This document shows, piece after piece, positions 1 to 9,557 of a stretch of DNA of 64,000 nucleotides. The stretch comes from Saccharomycopsis crataegensis. Lineage: Eukaryota > Ascomycota > Saccharomycetes > Ascoideales > Saccharomycopsidaceae. Position numbers and translations under genes: made by a program. Location of the stretch: the NCBI RefSeq assembly GCF_037102585.1, contig NW_027043830.1, positions 124,001-188,000 of the forward strand. The letters run 5' to 3'. Under the pieces are notes generated by a model. It made no database searches. It was not told where the DNA came from and saw only the letters and a program-made list of their open reading frames with translations. Numbering within the stretch: the first letter of the stretch is position 1; each line of letters begins with the position of its first letter.

Positions 1-885
1 ATTTATGACGGTAAGCGATCTCATATTATGAGAAATTCCGAAACGGTTGACTGTAAAATAGGGTTCCAAAGCACTGCACCTCCAGCTACCACGTTTGTTA
101 AACGACTTCTTAGTTCATCAACAATCAGCTTACCATTTGTCGCGGTTTGTCAATTTAAACCTTTTATCTCCAGGACTTTTAATGAAGGTACCACCAATCG
201 TCTTCTTCCAGTAGACACCCCTCTCCCGGATCTTTTAGATATCAAACTTATATCATTGATTCTGCCCAAAGAAATCCGAAAACTCCTTAATAATGATGAT
301 GATGAGGCGTTCAATTCTAAAAAGAAAAGATCTACCACTCACAACAACACTCCTCCTGAACAAATTGTCATCACCCGTCTTCGAGTCTCTTTGCAAGAAT
401 TGATAACTTTCTCCACGACGGTGCAAAAGGGCGCGGTGAATGAATTCGCGATACAAGATACAACCCTCAATCACACATTAAATTTGGATACCGATTTCGA
501 TCGAATGCCAATATCCAGTGTTCCAATTGCAAAAAAAATCACCGATAAGTGGGGGAACCGTATTACGGAACACTGTTATGGCATGTCGTTGTTTCCCGAA
601 TGGTTCAACGCGAAAATCCCCAGGACCCCTCAGCTGTTTGTGTGTTGTAACATTCAGAACGATTACACTTTATCAGTGAGGCTTGATTTGTCAACCACCT
701 TAGGCAAAAAAAATAGTAGCGCTAAGTGTTATTGTCCAGTAGTAATTCTACGAGATGAGTCCACCAATGCGGTGCCTGAAGATGTGCCGCAATATACTCA
801 GGATATCCAACCAGGAGAGCTATCGATTCAAGACACGGCACCACAATATACTGAAGATGAATTACCTAATTACTCAGCTCAGTGA
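1..885 (+). CDS. Arrestin-related protein, 5'-partial (arrestin 1 of 3)
   Basis: The reading frame is open from base 1, so the gene starts outside the window; the ATG at 28 is internal. The visible part matches the C-terminal half of the arrestin gene at 4539-6053: both have a V/L-C-Q-F-K-P-H/F motif, a following T-N-R/S-N-R block, an L-R/K-L-I-S segment and a C-terminal E/H-W-[FY]-N-x-x-I-P-R motif. Arrestin-related adaptors in yeast recruit the ubiquitin ligase Rsp5 to plasma-membrane transporters. The tail carries V-P-Q-Y, A-P-Q-Y and L-P-N-Y, which resemble but do not match the PPxY ligand for WW domains. The family is clear from its paralogs; the cargo is unknown. Confidence 0.72.
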   Translation: MYDGKRSHIMRNSETVDCKIGFQSTAPPATTFVKRLLSSSTISLPFVAVCQFKPFISRTFNEGTTNRLLPVDTPLPDLLDIKLISLILPKEIRKLLNNDDDEAFNSKKKRSTTHNNTPPEQIVITRLRVSLQELITFSTTVQKGAVNEFAIQDTTLNHTLNLDTDFDRMPISSVPIAKKITDKWGNRITEHCYGMSLFPEWFNAKIPRTPQLFVCCNIQNDYTLSVRLDLSTTLGKKNSSAKCYCPVVILRDESTNAVPEDVPQYTQDIQPGELSIQDTAPQYTEDELPNYSAQ

Positions 886-1342
886 TCTTCGGTATTTATG
901 CCGCTATTAGTCATAATAATAATGATGACTAATAGTGGGGGGTTTCAGAGAGCACTAGATTATATATTATGTGTGAATATAATTCAATAGACGAATACAT
1001 GTGGAACAGTTAAATTTTGAATGTTTTTTTTTTTTTTGACGAAAAGCTAGAAAATTGGGTTGTACCCCGACGGCTTAATACCTGTAATCTTCATTTTTGG
1101 TTATTGATAAATCCTAATCTAGAAGAATTCGTTAAATTACATCATCATAATTTTTTTGGTGCCTTGTGACATTTTCCTGGGTTTTTGATAGCGTATACGG
1201 ATCTTAGCGGTGTACATAAACGGGCCAAAATCCAAAAAATTTGTCTGCTTTTTAATATATCATAATAGACGATAAAAAAGTAAAGAATTTGAGCTTGAAT
1301 TTTAAAAATAGATAATAATTAAAAAAAAAAAAAAAGAGAGAG
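886..1342. other. Intergenic, arrestin 1 to arrestin 2
   Basis: AT-rich with T- and A-runs, and an A-rich tract directly before the ATG at 1343. No gene or RNA seen. Confidence 0.6.
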
Positions 1343-2749
1343 ATGAAGCTGAATGTTGTCATTTCTCTTGCCAACCACAACGGACCTTACACCAACAATG
1401 ATATCATCGTTGGTGTTGCCACGTTGAGCGTGGTAGAAGACATACAAGTTACTAGTATTGAAGTTTTGCTTCAAGGAGTGATTGAGATAGATTATAAGCG
1501 AGGTAATGATTCAAACCGTGTTAAAACAGTTTTCTTGGAATCCCAAAAGCATGTGTTTCCTGATAAACAGCTCCTTTTCCTCAAGGATCCTGCCAACAGG
1601 GACACCACCGGTGGCGGGAGTACCATAGATTACACCTTGCCACAAGGCGACTACAGCTATCCATTTTCATTTCAATTACCCGATTCTTCAGAATTCTACC
1701 CTCCCTCATTGCACTGTAAACCACCGAAACTCTCGCATTTCGCCCTGGTGAGGTATTCCATCGTCGCAGTGGTGCACCGCCCAGGGTTCTACAGGCCAAA
1801 CCTCATCACTTACAATAGTTTCCGGTTCCAACCACACTATACCAGTCTATCATATGATCCATTGTTATTGGTTTATTCCAAGAAAAAAATCCCAATAGGA
1901 AACATCAGCCATGGTAATCCTTCTAAACTCGCCATCAATGATGCCGGACTTCTCAAACGGGTTCTTACTCCAAGAGCCACCCTGGTACCATTATCCCTCA
2001 CTGCGGTGTTCAAACCGTATATCGAGAACTCTCATTTGACTCAGGTGGAAGAGCATACAAAGTATCGGTTTATCCCCATGAAGGCCAGACTTCACCGGTG
2101 TTTGGATCTTAAAATCATCATTCCAATGTCGTACCATGCCCTTCAATCAATGATAGAAGCAGGATCAACCCGTATCACTCTCACTAGGATGAATATTCAA
2201 GTACGGCAAACCGTGGGGTACGGCCAATCCACAGGGGTCATCGCGTATCATACCAAAGTTGTGAATAAACGATTAAATCAAATTCTTGATCTTTGCAGGG
2301 ATTTCCAACTGATCCCCAGAGAGGATTTTCCACTATTAGGAACCCTGAAAAACATTGAAATTCCGTTCTTTGGGACAGGGAAAAGTTTGGACTCTCTGTT
2401 GCTGGAAAACCTTGATTCTTGGCCAGAAAGACCTCCTGAATACTTGGCTGAGAAATCACCCGAGCACTTGGCTGATAAACCTCCTGGATATTTCACAGAG
2501 ACAACCCAAGAGGAAAAAAATACTTTCTTATCATTCACGTTATTGCCAGAATGTTACGATGGAATAATCACCACACACCATCGTCTGTGTAGTTACAAAG
2601 GATTATGCATCAAACACGAGCTCTATATAGCATTGACGATTCGTTCTCCTAATGGTCGAGAACTAGAATTAGTCTGTATGTCTCCGGTGGTGATGCTAGC
2701 TAGCGGCTGGGAAAAAAAAGGTGGGAATATCCAACATCAAAAGTGGTGA
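1343..2749 (+). CDS. Arrestin-related adaptor with two PPxY motifs (arrestin 2 of 3)
   Basis: A 468-residue protein with an arrestin N domain (about 1-185: K-L-N-V-V-I-S-L start, V-x-V-L-L-Q-G-V-I-E strand, the Y-x-Y-P-F-S-F-Q-L-P motif near 108-116) and an arrestin C domain (about 205-450). Two exact PPxY motifs, PPEY at 364-367 and PPGY at 380-383, would bind the WW domains of a Rsp5-type ubiquitin ligase. Arrestin adaptors of this type direct ubiquitylation and endocytosis of nutrient transporters. It is a tandem paralog of the genes on either side. The Y-P-F-S motif is shared with the 4539 gene, and the sequences are well diverged. The start is the first ATG after an A-rich leader. Transporter target unknown. 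Confidence 0.8.
   Translation: MKLNVVISLANHNGPYTNNDIIVGVATLSVVEDIQVTSIEVLLQGVIEIDYKRGNDSNRVKTVFLESQKHVFPDKQLLFLKDPANRDTTGGGSTIDYTLPQGDYSYPFSFQLPDSSEFYPPSLHCKPPKLSHFALVRYSIVAVVHRPGFYRPNLITYNSFRFQPHYTSLSYDPLLLVYSKKKIPIGNISHGNPSKLAINDAGLLKRVLTPRATLVPLSLTAVFKPYIENSHLTQVEEHTKYRFIPMKARLHRCLDLKIIIPMSYHALQSMIEAGSTRITLTRMNIQVRQTVGYGQSTGVIAYHTKVVNKRLNQILDLCRDFQLIPREDFPLLGTLKNIEIPFFGTGKSLDSLLLENLDSWPERPPEYLAEKSPEHLADKPPGYFTETTQEEKNTFLSFTLLPECYDGIITTHHRLCSYKGLCIKHELYIALTIRSPNGRELELVCMSPVVMLASGWEKKGGNIQHQKW
2432..2503 (+). repeat. 24-bp coding tandem repeat carrying PPxY motifs
   Basis: Three consecutive 8-codon units encode PPEYLAEK, SPEHLADK and PPGYFTET. The outer two keep the PPxY ligand; the middle one has changed both the first Pro and the Tyr. 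The DNA units are still recognisably alike, so the second ligand probably arose by local duplication. Confidence 0.75.
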
Positions 2750-3318
2750 CAATGCTATATTATGGGAGTGTCCACAATAGGGATTTGACCAGTGAGATAT
2801 GATCTAGTCCCAGTATATTTGAGCAGTAGAAGGTTATATTATAACCCCCTAATATAATTGAGCAACGGGGAAATAAATATACAGTATTTCAAGGTAGCTT
2901 CCAGGGAGTGCAATGTGCTGTGAAATGGGTAAATAATCAATTATACCACCCCCATGGTTACTTTCACTAGCCCAGGTTTGTAGGTCTCGGATCACGAGCT
3001 AAAAATTAACAACGAATTTAGAAACAATTTCAAGCATTTATTCTTATCGATATCGGACAGGCAATATTATACTCCCACTAAACCAAGGAGTGGTACGGTA
3101 TCTTCGTCAAACTGAGTTAGTTGTGGGATACGGGCCGTCATTAATTAGTTAATCACGCCAATAGTTCCACCCGGTTCACCACCACGGGTTAAAACGTATC
3201 TTTTGATCAGTCGATCTCCTCAAGATATTCATTTGGTGGAGCGTCAAAAAGAAATGTGCTCTCCGGGGGATAGGCATAATTTGATGTTATCTTTTTTTTT
3301 CGTCCCCCTAGTGTTTGT

Positions 3319-3370
3319 TTTATCAGTTTATGGCACATAGGTACTTTATCAGTTTTTGGCACATAGGTAC
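3319..3370. repeat. 26-bp direct repeat, two copies
   Basis: Units 3319-3344 and 3345-3370 are adjacent and differ at one base. Each contains TTTATCAG and ends GGCACATAGGTAC. No coding role. Confidence 0.9.
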
Positions 3371-3918
3371 CGTTACTAAAAAAACAAAAAAACAAAAAAA
3401 AAAACACTATCGTAATAGTACCGTCAAAGACAAATACATTCCCAAATCTTAAGCTGCACGCCAAAGTAAACTAATTTGAAATAAGCCATATCTCCGATGA
3501 AGTCACCAAAAAAAAAAAAAAAAAAAATAAGAGAATCAAGCAAACTACATTGTGGTGATGGATGGAGTGTAGTAATCAGCGTGAAGGGAGAAAGAAAACT
3601 CCATTATGATTCTGAGATCGTGGAAGTTGGAAGGAAAGCTAGGCAGGTTGGCATGTTGAAATAATAATAGTTTAGTGCATGGAGTGGAAAGACATTTCTG
3701 TTTTTTTTTGTTTTTTTTTTTAATATCAGAATATTTAGATTTAAATGAAGAAAATCCACAATAAGATGATCTAAAATTTATGGTATGAAGTGTGCTTTTC
3801 CCAAGTAGGCTGTTTGTCTTGGATACTATTAAGCCAAACCACACTAGTGTTATTATATCATGAAATAGTCAAGACGAGCATACCCCCTCTCTGTATCAAT
3901 TATCCCCGTCAGCACCAC

Positions 3919-3947
3919 TGCCAGATTTGCTGCCAGATTTGCTGCCA
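3919..3947. repeat. 12-bp direct repeat TGCCAGATTTGC
   Basis: Two full copies (3919-3930, 3931-3942) and a partial TGCCA, about 600 bp upstream of arrestin 3. Confidence 0.85.
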
Positions 3948-4538
3948 TTTTTGTTGATTTAATAGTTTGTTTGAATATTGCTATTGTTTTGGAGGGCAGG
4001 CAGGGAAGGAATAAAATGCGCAGCAGGCGGACTCAGCTCTTTGTCTGGGGTCCCCCTTTTTCGACGGTTTTTGCCGTTAAGAGTTATAGAAAGATTTCTT
4101 ATCAAACTTTGCGTATACCGGACCCCCTGTCTCCACCCTCCGCCATTTTGTCTTTATCATCATCATCAGCGTCATTTTTTCCCCACTTCTTTCCTTTCTT
4201 TCTTGGTTTTAATTCTCTCAGTTGGTTACTAGCCCATCACCAAGAACCAACCAACCAAGAACTTCCCTCATACTCCACTGGTCATGAGGTGTTTCTCTTT
4301 TGAAAAGACAGCGAAATCCCGTCAAAACTAGTGCTCGTAGATCGCACAGCACCCCAGAATTGGTGCTTGGGTTCCTCGATGTAAGTTACTGCATTGATCG
4401 GTACACTTTTCGACGATAAATTGAATCAGCGGGATAGTGACATATAATATAAATATCCCTGCTAGTCCCACTTCTCTTACCACTAGAACCTATCTTTTGT
4501 CTTTGTATCATACCCCTCTGTTTATCAAAAAAGAAGAA

Positions 4539-6053
4539 ATGTTGTCAATAATTGGTGCTAATTTGTTTTCCAGGACGGGCGCGATTGGCGGTAATAAACT
4601 GAGTTTGGCAATCGATATTAATGGCGGTGACCAAGTATTCAGCAATGGCGATTTTATCACTGGTCTTTTGACCCTCAACGTCGCTAGCAAGATCAATTTC
4701 TCTGAGGTGGTAGTATACCTTCATGGAGTGGTCGAGGCCCAACATGATTACTCAGAATCCAACAGAAGAGACTCATTCAATTACAGCAAAGTTAGAGTCT
4801 TTCCAACCGACCAGCTCGATGTTTCCAGACTTTATACCCTCACTGAAGGGATCTACACTTATCCATTCAGTATTGCTTATCCATTGGCATCCAAAAACGA
4901 ATTTCTTCCACCAACTTTCGAATGGAGCCGCAAGGGTGATTTCGCCAGGGTGTACTACACCGTGTCTGCGGAAATCGTCCAACCTTCGATGTTTAAGTCG
5001 AACATTTGGGCGTCACATGAAATTAAATTCATTCCAGAAAATACTTATCTTGCCGAATCACATTTCTCTAACCATCTTTGTTATCAATTCAGCCGGGTCC
5101 CAGTGGAGAACACCACGTTCATCGAAAGCAAAATCAAGTTCCAAAACCAAAATCTGTTGGAAAGAAAATTTCTTAAAAGAATGATGAATTCTTCGACCAC
5201 CGCGGTGCCAATCCTTCTTCTGTGTCAGTTCAAACCTCATATGATGCGTCATTTCACCGGGGGTCAATCTAATCGGTTCATACAGGCAGGAACCAACCTC
5301 CCAGAAGCGTTGGACCTTCGACTTATTTCCCCATTATCTCCTATCAGCATCAAGGCGTTACTCCAAAAGAATCTTTCCCAAAGAGATCAACATCAACACC
5401 AGCCATTACTCAGCCCAGAAAATATCGTGTTCAATAGAATTGTGATCACCCTTCATCAAAGCATCGTGTATCGTCATTTGGGAACAACCCTTGCCAATAA
5501 CAAGCTCGTTCTTCTTGATAAAACATTGGAGCATAAAGCGTGTGATCCAGAAACCGATCTTTCTCCAGTTCCATCATCTACAGTGAAACTCTCGGCTAAG
5601 CTGATAAGGTCCTACGGATCGCATTTGGATGATGAGTGTTACCAATTCGCCTTGCCGCACGAATGGTACAACGTGCCAATCCCAAGATGCCCACCATCGT
5701 TTGTTCAAGGGGCAGTGGAAGTGAAGTACCATCTAGGGATTAATCTTACCATCAGCAGTTCTGGGAATCTTGATAAATCCATCAGTTTAAAAAACCAAAC
5801 CCCGATCGTGGTGTTGCATAATCAAGACGAGCGTGATTTGGATGTTGATGATGATGAAGAAGAAGACGATGATTCATCAATAGTGTTCAGCAATACCAGT
5901 ACTGATAGAAAAACCGTTGTTGATCACCAAATGAGTATCGGTAAAGGAGACGTATTGACGGATTTGGAAAGCACTGTTCTGTCGCGGATGCCATCGTCAT
6001 TATCCCGTTCCAGTGGTGAATGTTCTACCCTGCCTTTTGTTATTGTTCTTTGA
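4539..6053 (+). CDS. Arrestin-related protein (arrestin 3 of 3)
   Basis: About 504 residues from the ATG at 4539. The upstream in-frame ATG at 4437 would add a low-complexity leader, and the sequence before 4539 looks like 5' UTR. The N domain runs to about residue 180 (S-L-A-I-D-I start, Y-T-Y-P-F-S-I-A-Y-P motif). The C domain contains L-C-Q-F-K-P-H and H-E-W-Y-N-V-P-I-P-R. An acidic D/E run lies near residues 430-445, followed by a Ser-rich tail. Unlike arrestin 2 it has no PPxY, so it either binds the ubiquitin ligase differently or partners with another adaptor. Its closest visible relative is arrestin 1. Cargo unknown. Confidence 0.78.
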   Translation: MLSIIGANLFSRTGAIGGNKLSLAIDINGGDQVFSNGDFITGLLTLNVASKINFSEVVVYLHGVVEAQHDYSESNRRDSFNYSKVRVFPTDQLDVSRLYTLTEGIYTYPFSIAYPLASKNEFLPPTFEWSRKGDFARVYYTVSAEIVQPSMFKSNIWASHEIKFIPENTYLAESHFSNHLCYQFSRVPVENTTFIESKIKFQNQNLLERKFLKRMMNSSTTAVPILLLCQFKPHMMRHFTGGQSNRFIQAGTNLPEALDLRLISPLSPISIKALLQKNLSQRDQHQHQPLLSPENIVFNRIVITLHQSIVYRHLGTTLANNKLVLLDKTLEHKACDPETDLSPVPSSTVKLSAKLIRSYGSHLDDECYQFALPHEWYNVPIPRCPPSFVQGAVEVKYHLGINLTISSSGNLDKSISLKNQTPIVVLHNQDERDLDVDDDEEEDDDSSIVFSNTSTDRKTVVDHQMSIGKGDVLTDLESTVLSRMPSSLSRSSGECSTLPFVIVL

Positions 6054-6399
6054 TGGATTAATATTTATAAAATATAGAGATCGTTATTTTTTTTTTTTTT
6101 TTTTGCATCCGAATGACTTTTAATGGCCTTTATTTGATTATTTTTGTTTCCAAGATTTTCGTGGTGGTTTTTTATGTATTTATTTATATTGGTTAGCATG
6201 TTATGACCAGTCATTGTTTTCTTTCTTCCCAGAATACTTCAAAAAAGGATTTTCCTTTTTTTCTTTTTTTTTTTTTAGTGGCTTTTGTTAATTTTTATTT
6301 TATTCTGCTTTTTGTTTTCTGTTTTGTTGTTCATTTTATGTTCTGTTCTCTCGTTCTAGTGCTTTCAATATACCGTGCTCCTTCACTATTCTGTTTCCA
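6054..6399. other. Intergenic, T-rich
   Basis: T-rich stretch holding the 3' end of arrestin 3 and the promoter of the first zinc-ribbon gene. Nothing else seen. Confidence 0.55.
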
Positions 6400-6627
6400 A
6401 TGCCCCCACCAGTAGACTACATCGTTGAAGTTTCTGATGATTTTATCATTGAGCCAGGACGGCCAATGGCAGTTATCAAGGTTGGTAATGGCCGGTTTGA
6501 GTACGATAATTGGTGTTGTCAGTGTGGATACTATTACACTTTTGCGTTCCAGCAGTGGATTCTTTGGTGGGATTGTCCTAGATGTTATCATAAGTGTCGA
6601 AATTGCATGAAGAAAAGGATCAAATAA
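6400..6627 (+). CDS. Small six-cysteine zinc-ribbon protein 1
   Basis: A 75-residue protein. The N-terminal 35 residues are non-cysteine. They are followed by W-C-C-x-C-G (C39/C40, C42), then D-C-P-R-C (C59, C62) and H-K-C-x-x-C (C66, C69). This spacing fits the small double-zinc-ribbon proteins found in many filamentous fungi (W-C-C-x-C-G ... C-P-x-C-x-H-x-x-C-x-x-C). The metal-binding role is inferred from the cysteines, and no cellular function is known to me. A second gene with the same layout lies 321 bp downstream on the same strand. The basic tail (K-K-R-I-K) could contact nucleic acid, but this is speculation. Confidence 0.62.
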   Translation: MPPPVDYIVEVSDDFIIEPGRPMAVIKVGNGRFEYDNWCCQCGYYYTFAFQQWILWWDCPRCYHKCRNCMKKRIK

Positions 6628-6948
6628 GGATGACTATATCAATCAATGATATTTTGAATGAATATTGAACCATATAACCATTATTTGGGAGGCTGTCTTC
6701 TTGATCTTGCTCTTATTCTTTTTCCACTCTCCATCATCACCACGACCATCCACCAAGGGATTCCATCATCATCTCTCTTCCCAGTGAGTGTCTTGAAAAA
6801 AAAAAAGGGGGGGACCACCACATTGGCTATAAATAACCTCATCTTTTTTCTTTTTCCCCTTCTGTCCCTTTTATTTTAATAATCACCTCATCATTCTACT
6901 ATCTACTCCCATTGGTATCATCACCTTCGTTATAGTTACTCCTCCAAG
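6628..6948. other. Intergenic between the zinc-ribbon genes
   Basis: CT-rich leader and a TATAAATA-like element near 6829-6836 about 115 bp before the next ATG. No gene seen. Confidence 0.5.
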
Positions 6949-7119
6949 ATGGCAAAAAAGCCCACCACCCTCACTGATCACTGGCTATGCCATCACTGCA
7001 GCTTTACCAACGGCCAACTCCAGCGCACCATCGATGGTCGGTATTTTGGAATTTGTGTGGGCTGTCAGCACCATTTCTGTGGAGACTGCTTTGTCGAACT
7101 TGAATATCGTTTGAATTAG
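6949..7119 (+). CDS. Micro zinc-ribbon protein 2 (56 residues)
   Basis: ATG at 6949, TAG at 7117-7119, 56 codons. The protein has three CxxC pairs: C14/C17 (W-L-C-H-H-C), C36/C39 (I-C-V-G-C) and C44/C47 (F-C-G-D-C), plus H41/H42. The layout W-x-C-x2-C ... C-x2-C-x4-C-x2-C parallels the 75-residue protein encoded just upstream, so the two are probably an old tandem duplication. It lacks that protein's N-terminal 25 residues. Codon use is ordinary (ACC, CTC, CAC) and unlike the AT-rich flanks, which supports real coding. It is short enough for automatic annotation to miss it. Function unknown; zinc binding is inferred. Confidence 0.62.
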   Translation: MAKKPTTLTDHWLCHHCSFTNGQLQRTIDGRYFGICVGCQHHFCGDCFVELEYRLN

Positions 7120-7482
7120 CATGGGATACGCTCAACATATAGAAATATTAGGCAATATAATAAACGATTTCCAAGATAAATATGTATACCCAAGCAGATG
7201 TTCCTTCAACCACTGAGAAGCTTTGTGCAAAAAAAAACAAACAAACTTGGGAGATGATAGTGAACAATGATTGTTAAAGTGGAGAAGAACAATCTTTTCA
7301 CTTAGAATGGTGTTCATATTAAGAGTTTTATAATATTTAGTATACCACAACGGCGGTAAAGGCCGACATGCTTTCCTAATTAGGTAAAAACAAAACGATA
7401 AATGTCTGTTTTAAGCAATTTTTGTACGAGAAATAAAAACACAAACAGCTGGATGGTATTGTAACTAGTCATTAACATCAAT
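7120..7482. other. Intergenic upstream of tRNA-Glu
   Basis: AT-rich; nothing recognisable. Confidence 0.5.
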
Positions 7483-7554
7483 TCCGATATAGTGTAACGG
7501 CTAGCACGGTTCGCTTTCACCGAGCAAACCCGGGTTCGACTCCCGGTATCGGAA
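7483..7554 (+). tRNA. tRNA-Glu (anticodon TTC)
   Basis: A 72-base cloverleaf. The acceptor TCCGATA (7483-7489) pairs with TATCGGA (7547-7553), with discriminator A at 7554. The D arm is GTGTAACGGCTAGCAC. The anticodon stem GTTCG/CGAGC flanks the loop CTTTCAC, giving anticodon TTC. The T arm contains GGTTCGACTCC, the B box. No intron is present, CCA is not encoded (normal for yeast), and a T-rich pol III terminator follows directly. It decodes GAA. Its U34 is the kind of position thiolated by the Urm1 pathway, whose URM1 gene lies about 14.6 kb away by coincidence. Confidence 0.97.
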
Positions 7555-7811
7555 TTTCTTTTTTCAAAATTTTCAATCCAATCATCCATCGAGTTGGTAT
7601 ACATATATGCATCACTTGGTAATGTTTCGTAATCAATCTATACCGGTGACTCACACGTATACTCGTCAGTATCATTATCATTAATATGATAAGCCTTGAT
7701 AGACTACGTCCTTTCTAAGAAACTATCCTCCTGGATTCTCTATCTGGGCTATTCTCTTTGTTGCTTCTCCCCCTTTTTTTTTATCCAGCCATTGAAATTT
7801 CATTCATCAAA

Positions 7812-8591
7812 ATGACCAGTGATAACAGCGCTTCTCAGCTCACATTGTTCAAGATCCCAAGCCGGCTTCTCGATGGTACCTCTGAGATTTCTCGAGTCAA
7901 CCAAATGAGTGTCCGGGACATCATCAACCAAGGGTACAATAAGCCACGGTTCCAGTATAAAGTGATGTTGACCTCAAGGATCAAGTCGTCAGGACTGGTG
8001 CTTTCAGATTTGGGGTTCGAGAAACCAGGATGCTACTTGTACCTTCTTATTGGCACCAGGGAGTGGTTTTTGGAACACCCTGAAACTCCTGGAAAATGGT
8101 GGGATCAACTGATGATTAATAGTATCCCGGCGGTCGAATGTGATGAGACTTTCCAGTATACTGATGTGATGACCACCATGACACTTGCTACGATTGGGAT
8201 GAAACCTGTAAAGAAAATCGTCACTGATGAAGCGGGAGAATACATCAATGGGTCAACCGTGGAAGTCACGGCGTTTACCTCGCATTTCAGCAATTCCGGT
8301 GGGTTGATCATGGAATTACTTAAGCGAGATCTTTGCATGATGGCAGAACATATTAGACAAGGTGGTGAGTCGCCATTGGGAGAACAAGAAGTTTATGAAA
8401 GGGTAGAGCGATTATCGGCAGAGGTATTCCAGGAGCATAACTTAGTTGAATATTACGTTGAGAAATTGGGATTTAAACCGGTGCCGGATGGGGTTCTTAC
8501 GGTGCGCAAAGAAGATGTTGAGAAAGTGCTTGAAAAAGGGGTAGTTAGTGCAACTGATATTCATATCGTTAGTTTGTTTTATGATTTATGA
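7812..8591 (+). CDS. Conserved-looking protein of unknown function
   Basis: 259 residues from the ATG at 7812. An in-frame start at 7758 is possible but would add a hydrophobic stretch encoded by what looks like a T-rich leader. No family recognised. Visible traits: a soluble mixed alpha/beta profile, a W-W-D-Q-L stretch near 103-107, a V-T-A-F-T-S-H-F segment near 160, and a charged helical C-terminal third that ends in V-S-L-F-Y-D-L. There are no membrane segments and few cysteines. It stands between tRNA-Glu and the convergent EFM5 gene, with 210 bp between stop codons. Coding is well supported by length and codon use. Confidence 0.6.
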   Translation: MTSDNSASQLTLFKIPSRLLDGTSEISRVNQMSVRDIINQGYNKPRFQYKVMLTSRIKSSGLVLSDLGFEKPGCYLYLLIGTREWFLEHPETPGKWWDQLMINSIPAVECDETFQYTDVMTTMTLATIGMKPVKKIVTDEAGEYINGSTVEVTAFTSHFSNSGGLIMELLKRDLCMMAEHIRQGGESPLGEQEVYERVERLSAEVFQEHNLVEYYVEKLGFKPVPDGVLTVRKEDVEKVLEKGVVSATDIHIVSLFYDL

Positions 8592-8801
8592 AGTATAGAA
8601 ATGGATGTTAAATTAGAAATAGATGTCAAATTAGAAATAGATGTTTAATAATTGGAGGTCCAAATTAATACCTAGAAATAAACGCACATGTTCTACAGAC
8701 GATAATTCTTTAAATATAATACACTTTTATGTTTATCTAACAATACATAACACAAATCAGTTGTACTCCTTCCCTGACATTGAAATAAAACTTTTCAACC
8801 A

Positions 8802-9557
8802 TCATTGAAACTTCCAGCTGCTTCCTTCGTAACTAGCATAACATCTAAACTCATTACTCAATCCTCTTTCATGTTCTGGATAAAATGTGGTCATCTTTAC
8901 CCCTGGGTAGACCTTTTCAATCAACGTCGCCATCCTTTCTCCAGTACAACTCAGCACCCTGTATCTTAAAGTGCCATCCTCAGTTTTTTGTGATTTATCT
9001 TCGACTAGCAACGCTCTGACGGTGATGGCAGCCTTAGTTTGACAATCTTCCGAAAGAAATGGCGGATCAATCAATACTCGATGTGTTTTCTTAAGGAGCA
9101 CTGATGGCAAGTTTTTCAACGGGTGGTTGAAATCATAGAGCACAAACTTGTCCCCAGCAAGCACCGAAAACCGGGAGTCGTATTCAAATAACCACACGTT
9201 ATCCTTTAATGTCACCCCGTTATGGAAACTTGATGATGGAAGTTTGGTCATCGCTGCGTACACCGAGGGGGCAGAAATGATGGCGATCATCGTGTCCTGG
9301 TCAGCACCATCGAGAAGTTCTTGGGCAAGTAAAGTTGCAGTATGTTGATTATACCAGAACTGGGAAAGTTGCCAGTCTTCTTTGAATAATTCAATGTCCT
9401 TTTGTTGGGTTTCTTGGAACTGTTCTTCTGCCGATGATTCCAATTGGCGGAACTTCTCGAGTCTGGCGGATTCTTCTTGACGGAACTCTGCAAGAGCAGC
9501 AAGGGTGTCCGCTGGTAAAGATAATTCGTCGTCGCTGTCCATATCGATAATGTTCAT
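8802..9557 (-). CDS. EFM5: Protein-lysine N-methyltransferase EFM5 (elongation factor 1-alpha)
   Basis: 251 residues with the N6AMT2/EFM5 family layout: an acidic N terminus with L-P-A-D-T-L-A-A-L-A-E-F, a helical linker, an S-Q-F-W-Y-N motif, and the methyltransferase motif D-P-P-F (164-167) followed by L-S-E-D-C. In S. cerevisiae Efm5 trimethylates a lysine of translation elongation factor eEF1A using S-adenosylmethionine. The length matches the family (about 250). An alternative start at the in-frame ATG at 9542 would give the usual M-D/S-D-S-D-D beginning. The gene is divergent from RUD3 across 377 bp. Confidence 0.92.
   Translation of the reverse strand: MNIIDMDSDDELSLPADTLAALAEFRQEESARLEKFRQLESSAEEQFQETQQKDIELFKEDWQLSQFWYNQHTATLLAQELLDGADQDTMIAIISAPSVYAAMTKLPSSSFHNGVTLKDNVWLFEYDSRFSVLAGDKFVLYDFNHPLKNLPSVLLKKTHRVLIDPPFLSEDCQTKAAITVRALLVEDKSQKTEDGTLRYRVLSCTGERMATLIEKVYPGVKMTTFYPEHERGLSNEFRCYASYEGSSWKFQ

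Larger units (their letters stand above)
2750..4538. other. Intergenic, arrestin 2 to arrestin 3
   Basis: 1.8 kb without a convincing gene. It contains a duplicated 26-mer at 3319-3370, a 12-bp repeat at 3919-3947 and several poly-A/T runs. CCCCT-type stress-element cores occur near 4050, 4120 and 4510 in the likely promoter of the next gene. Confidence 0.6.
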
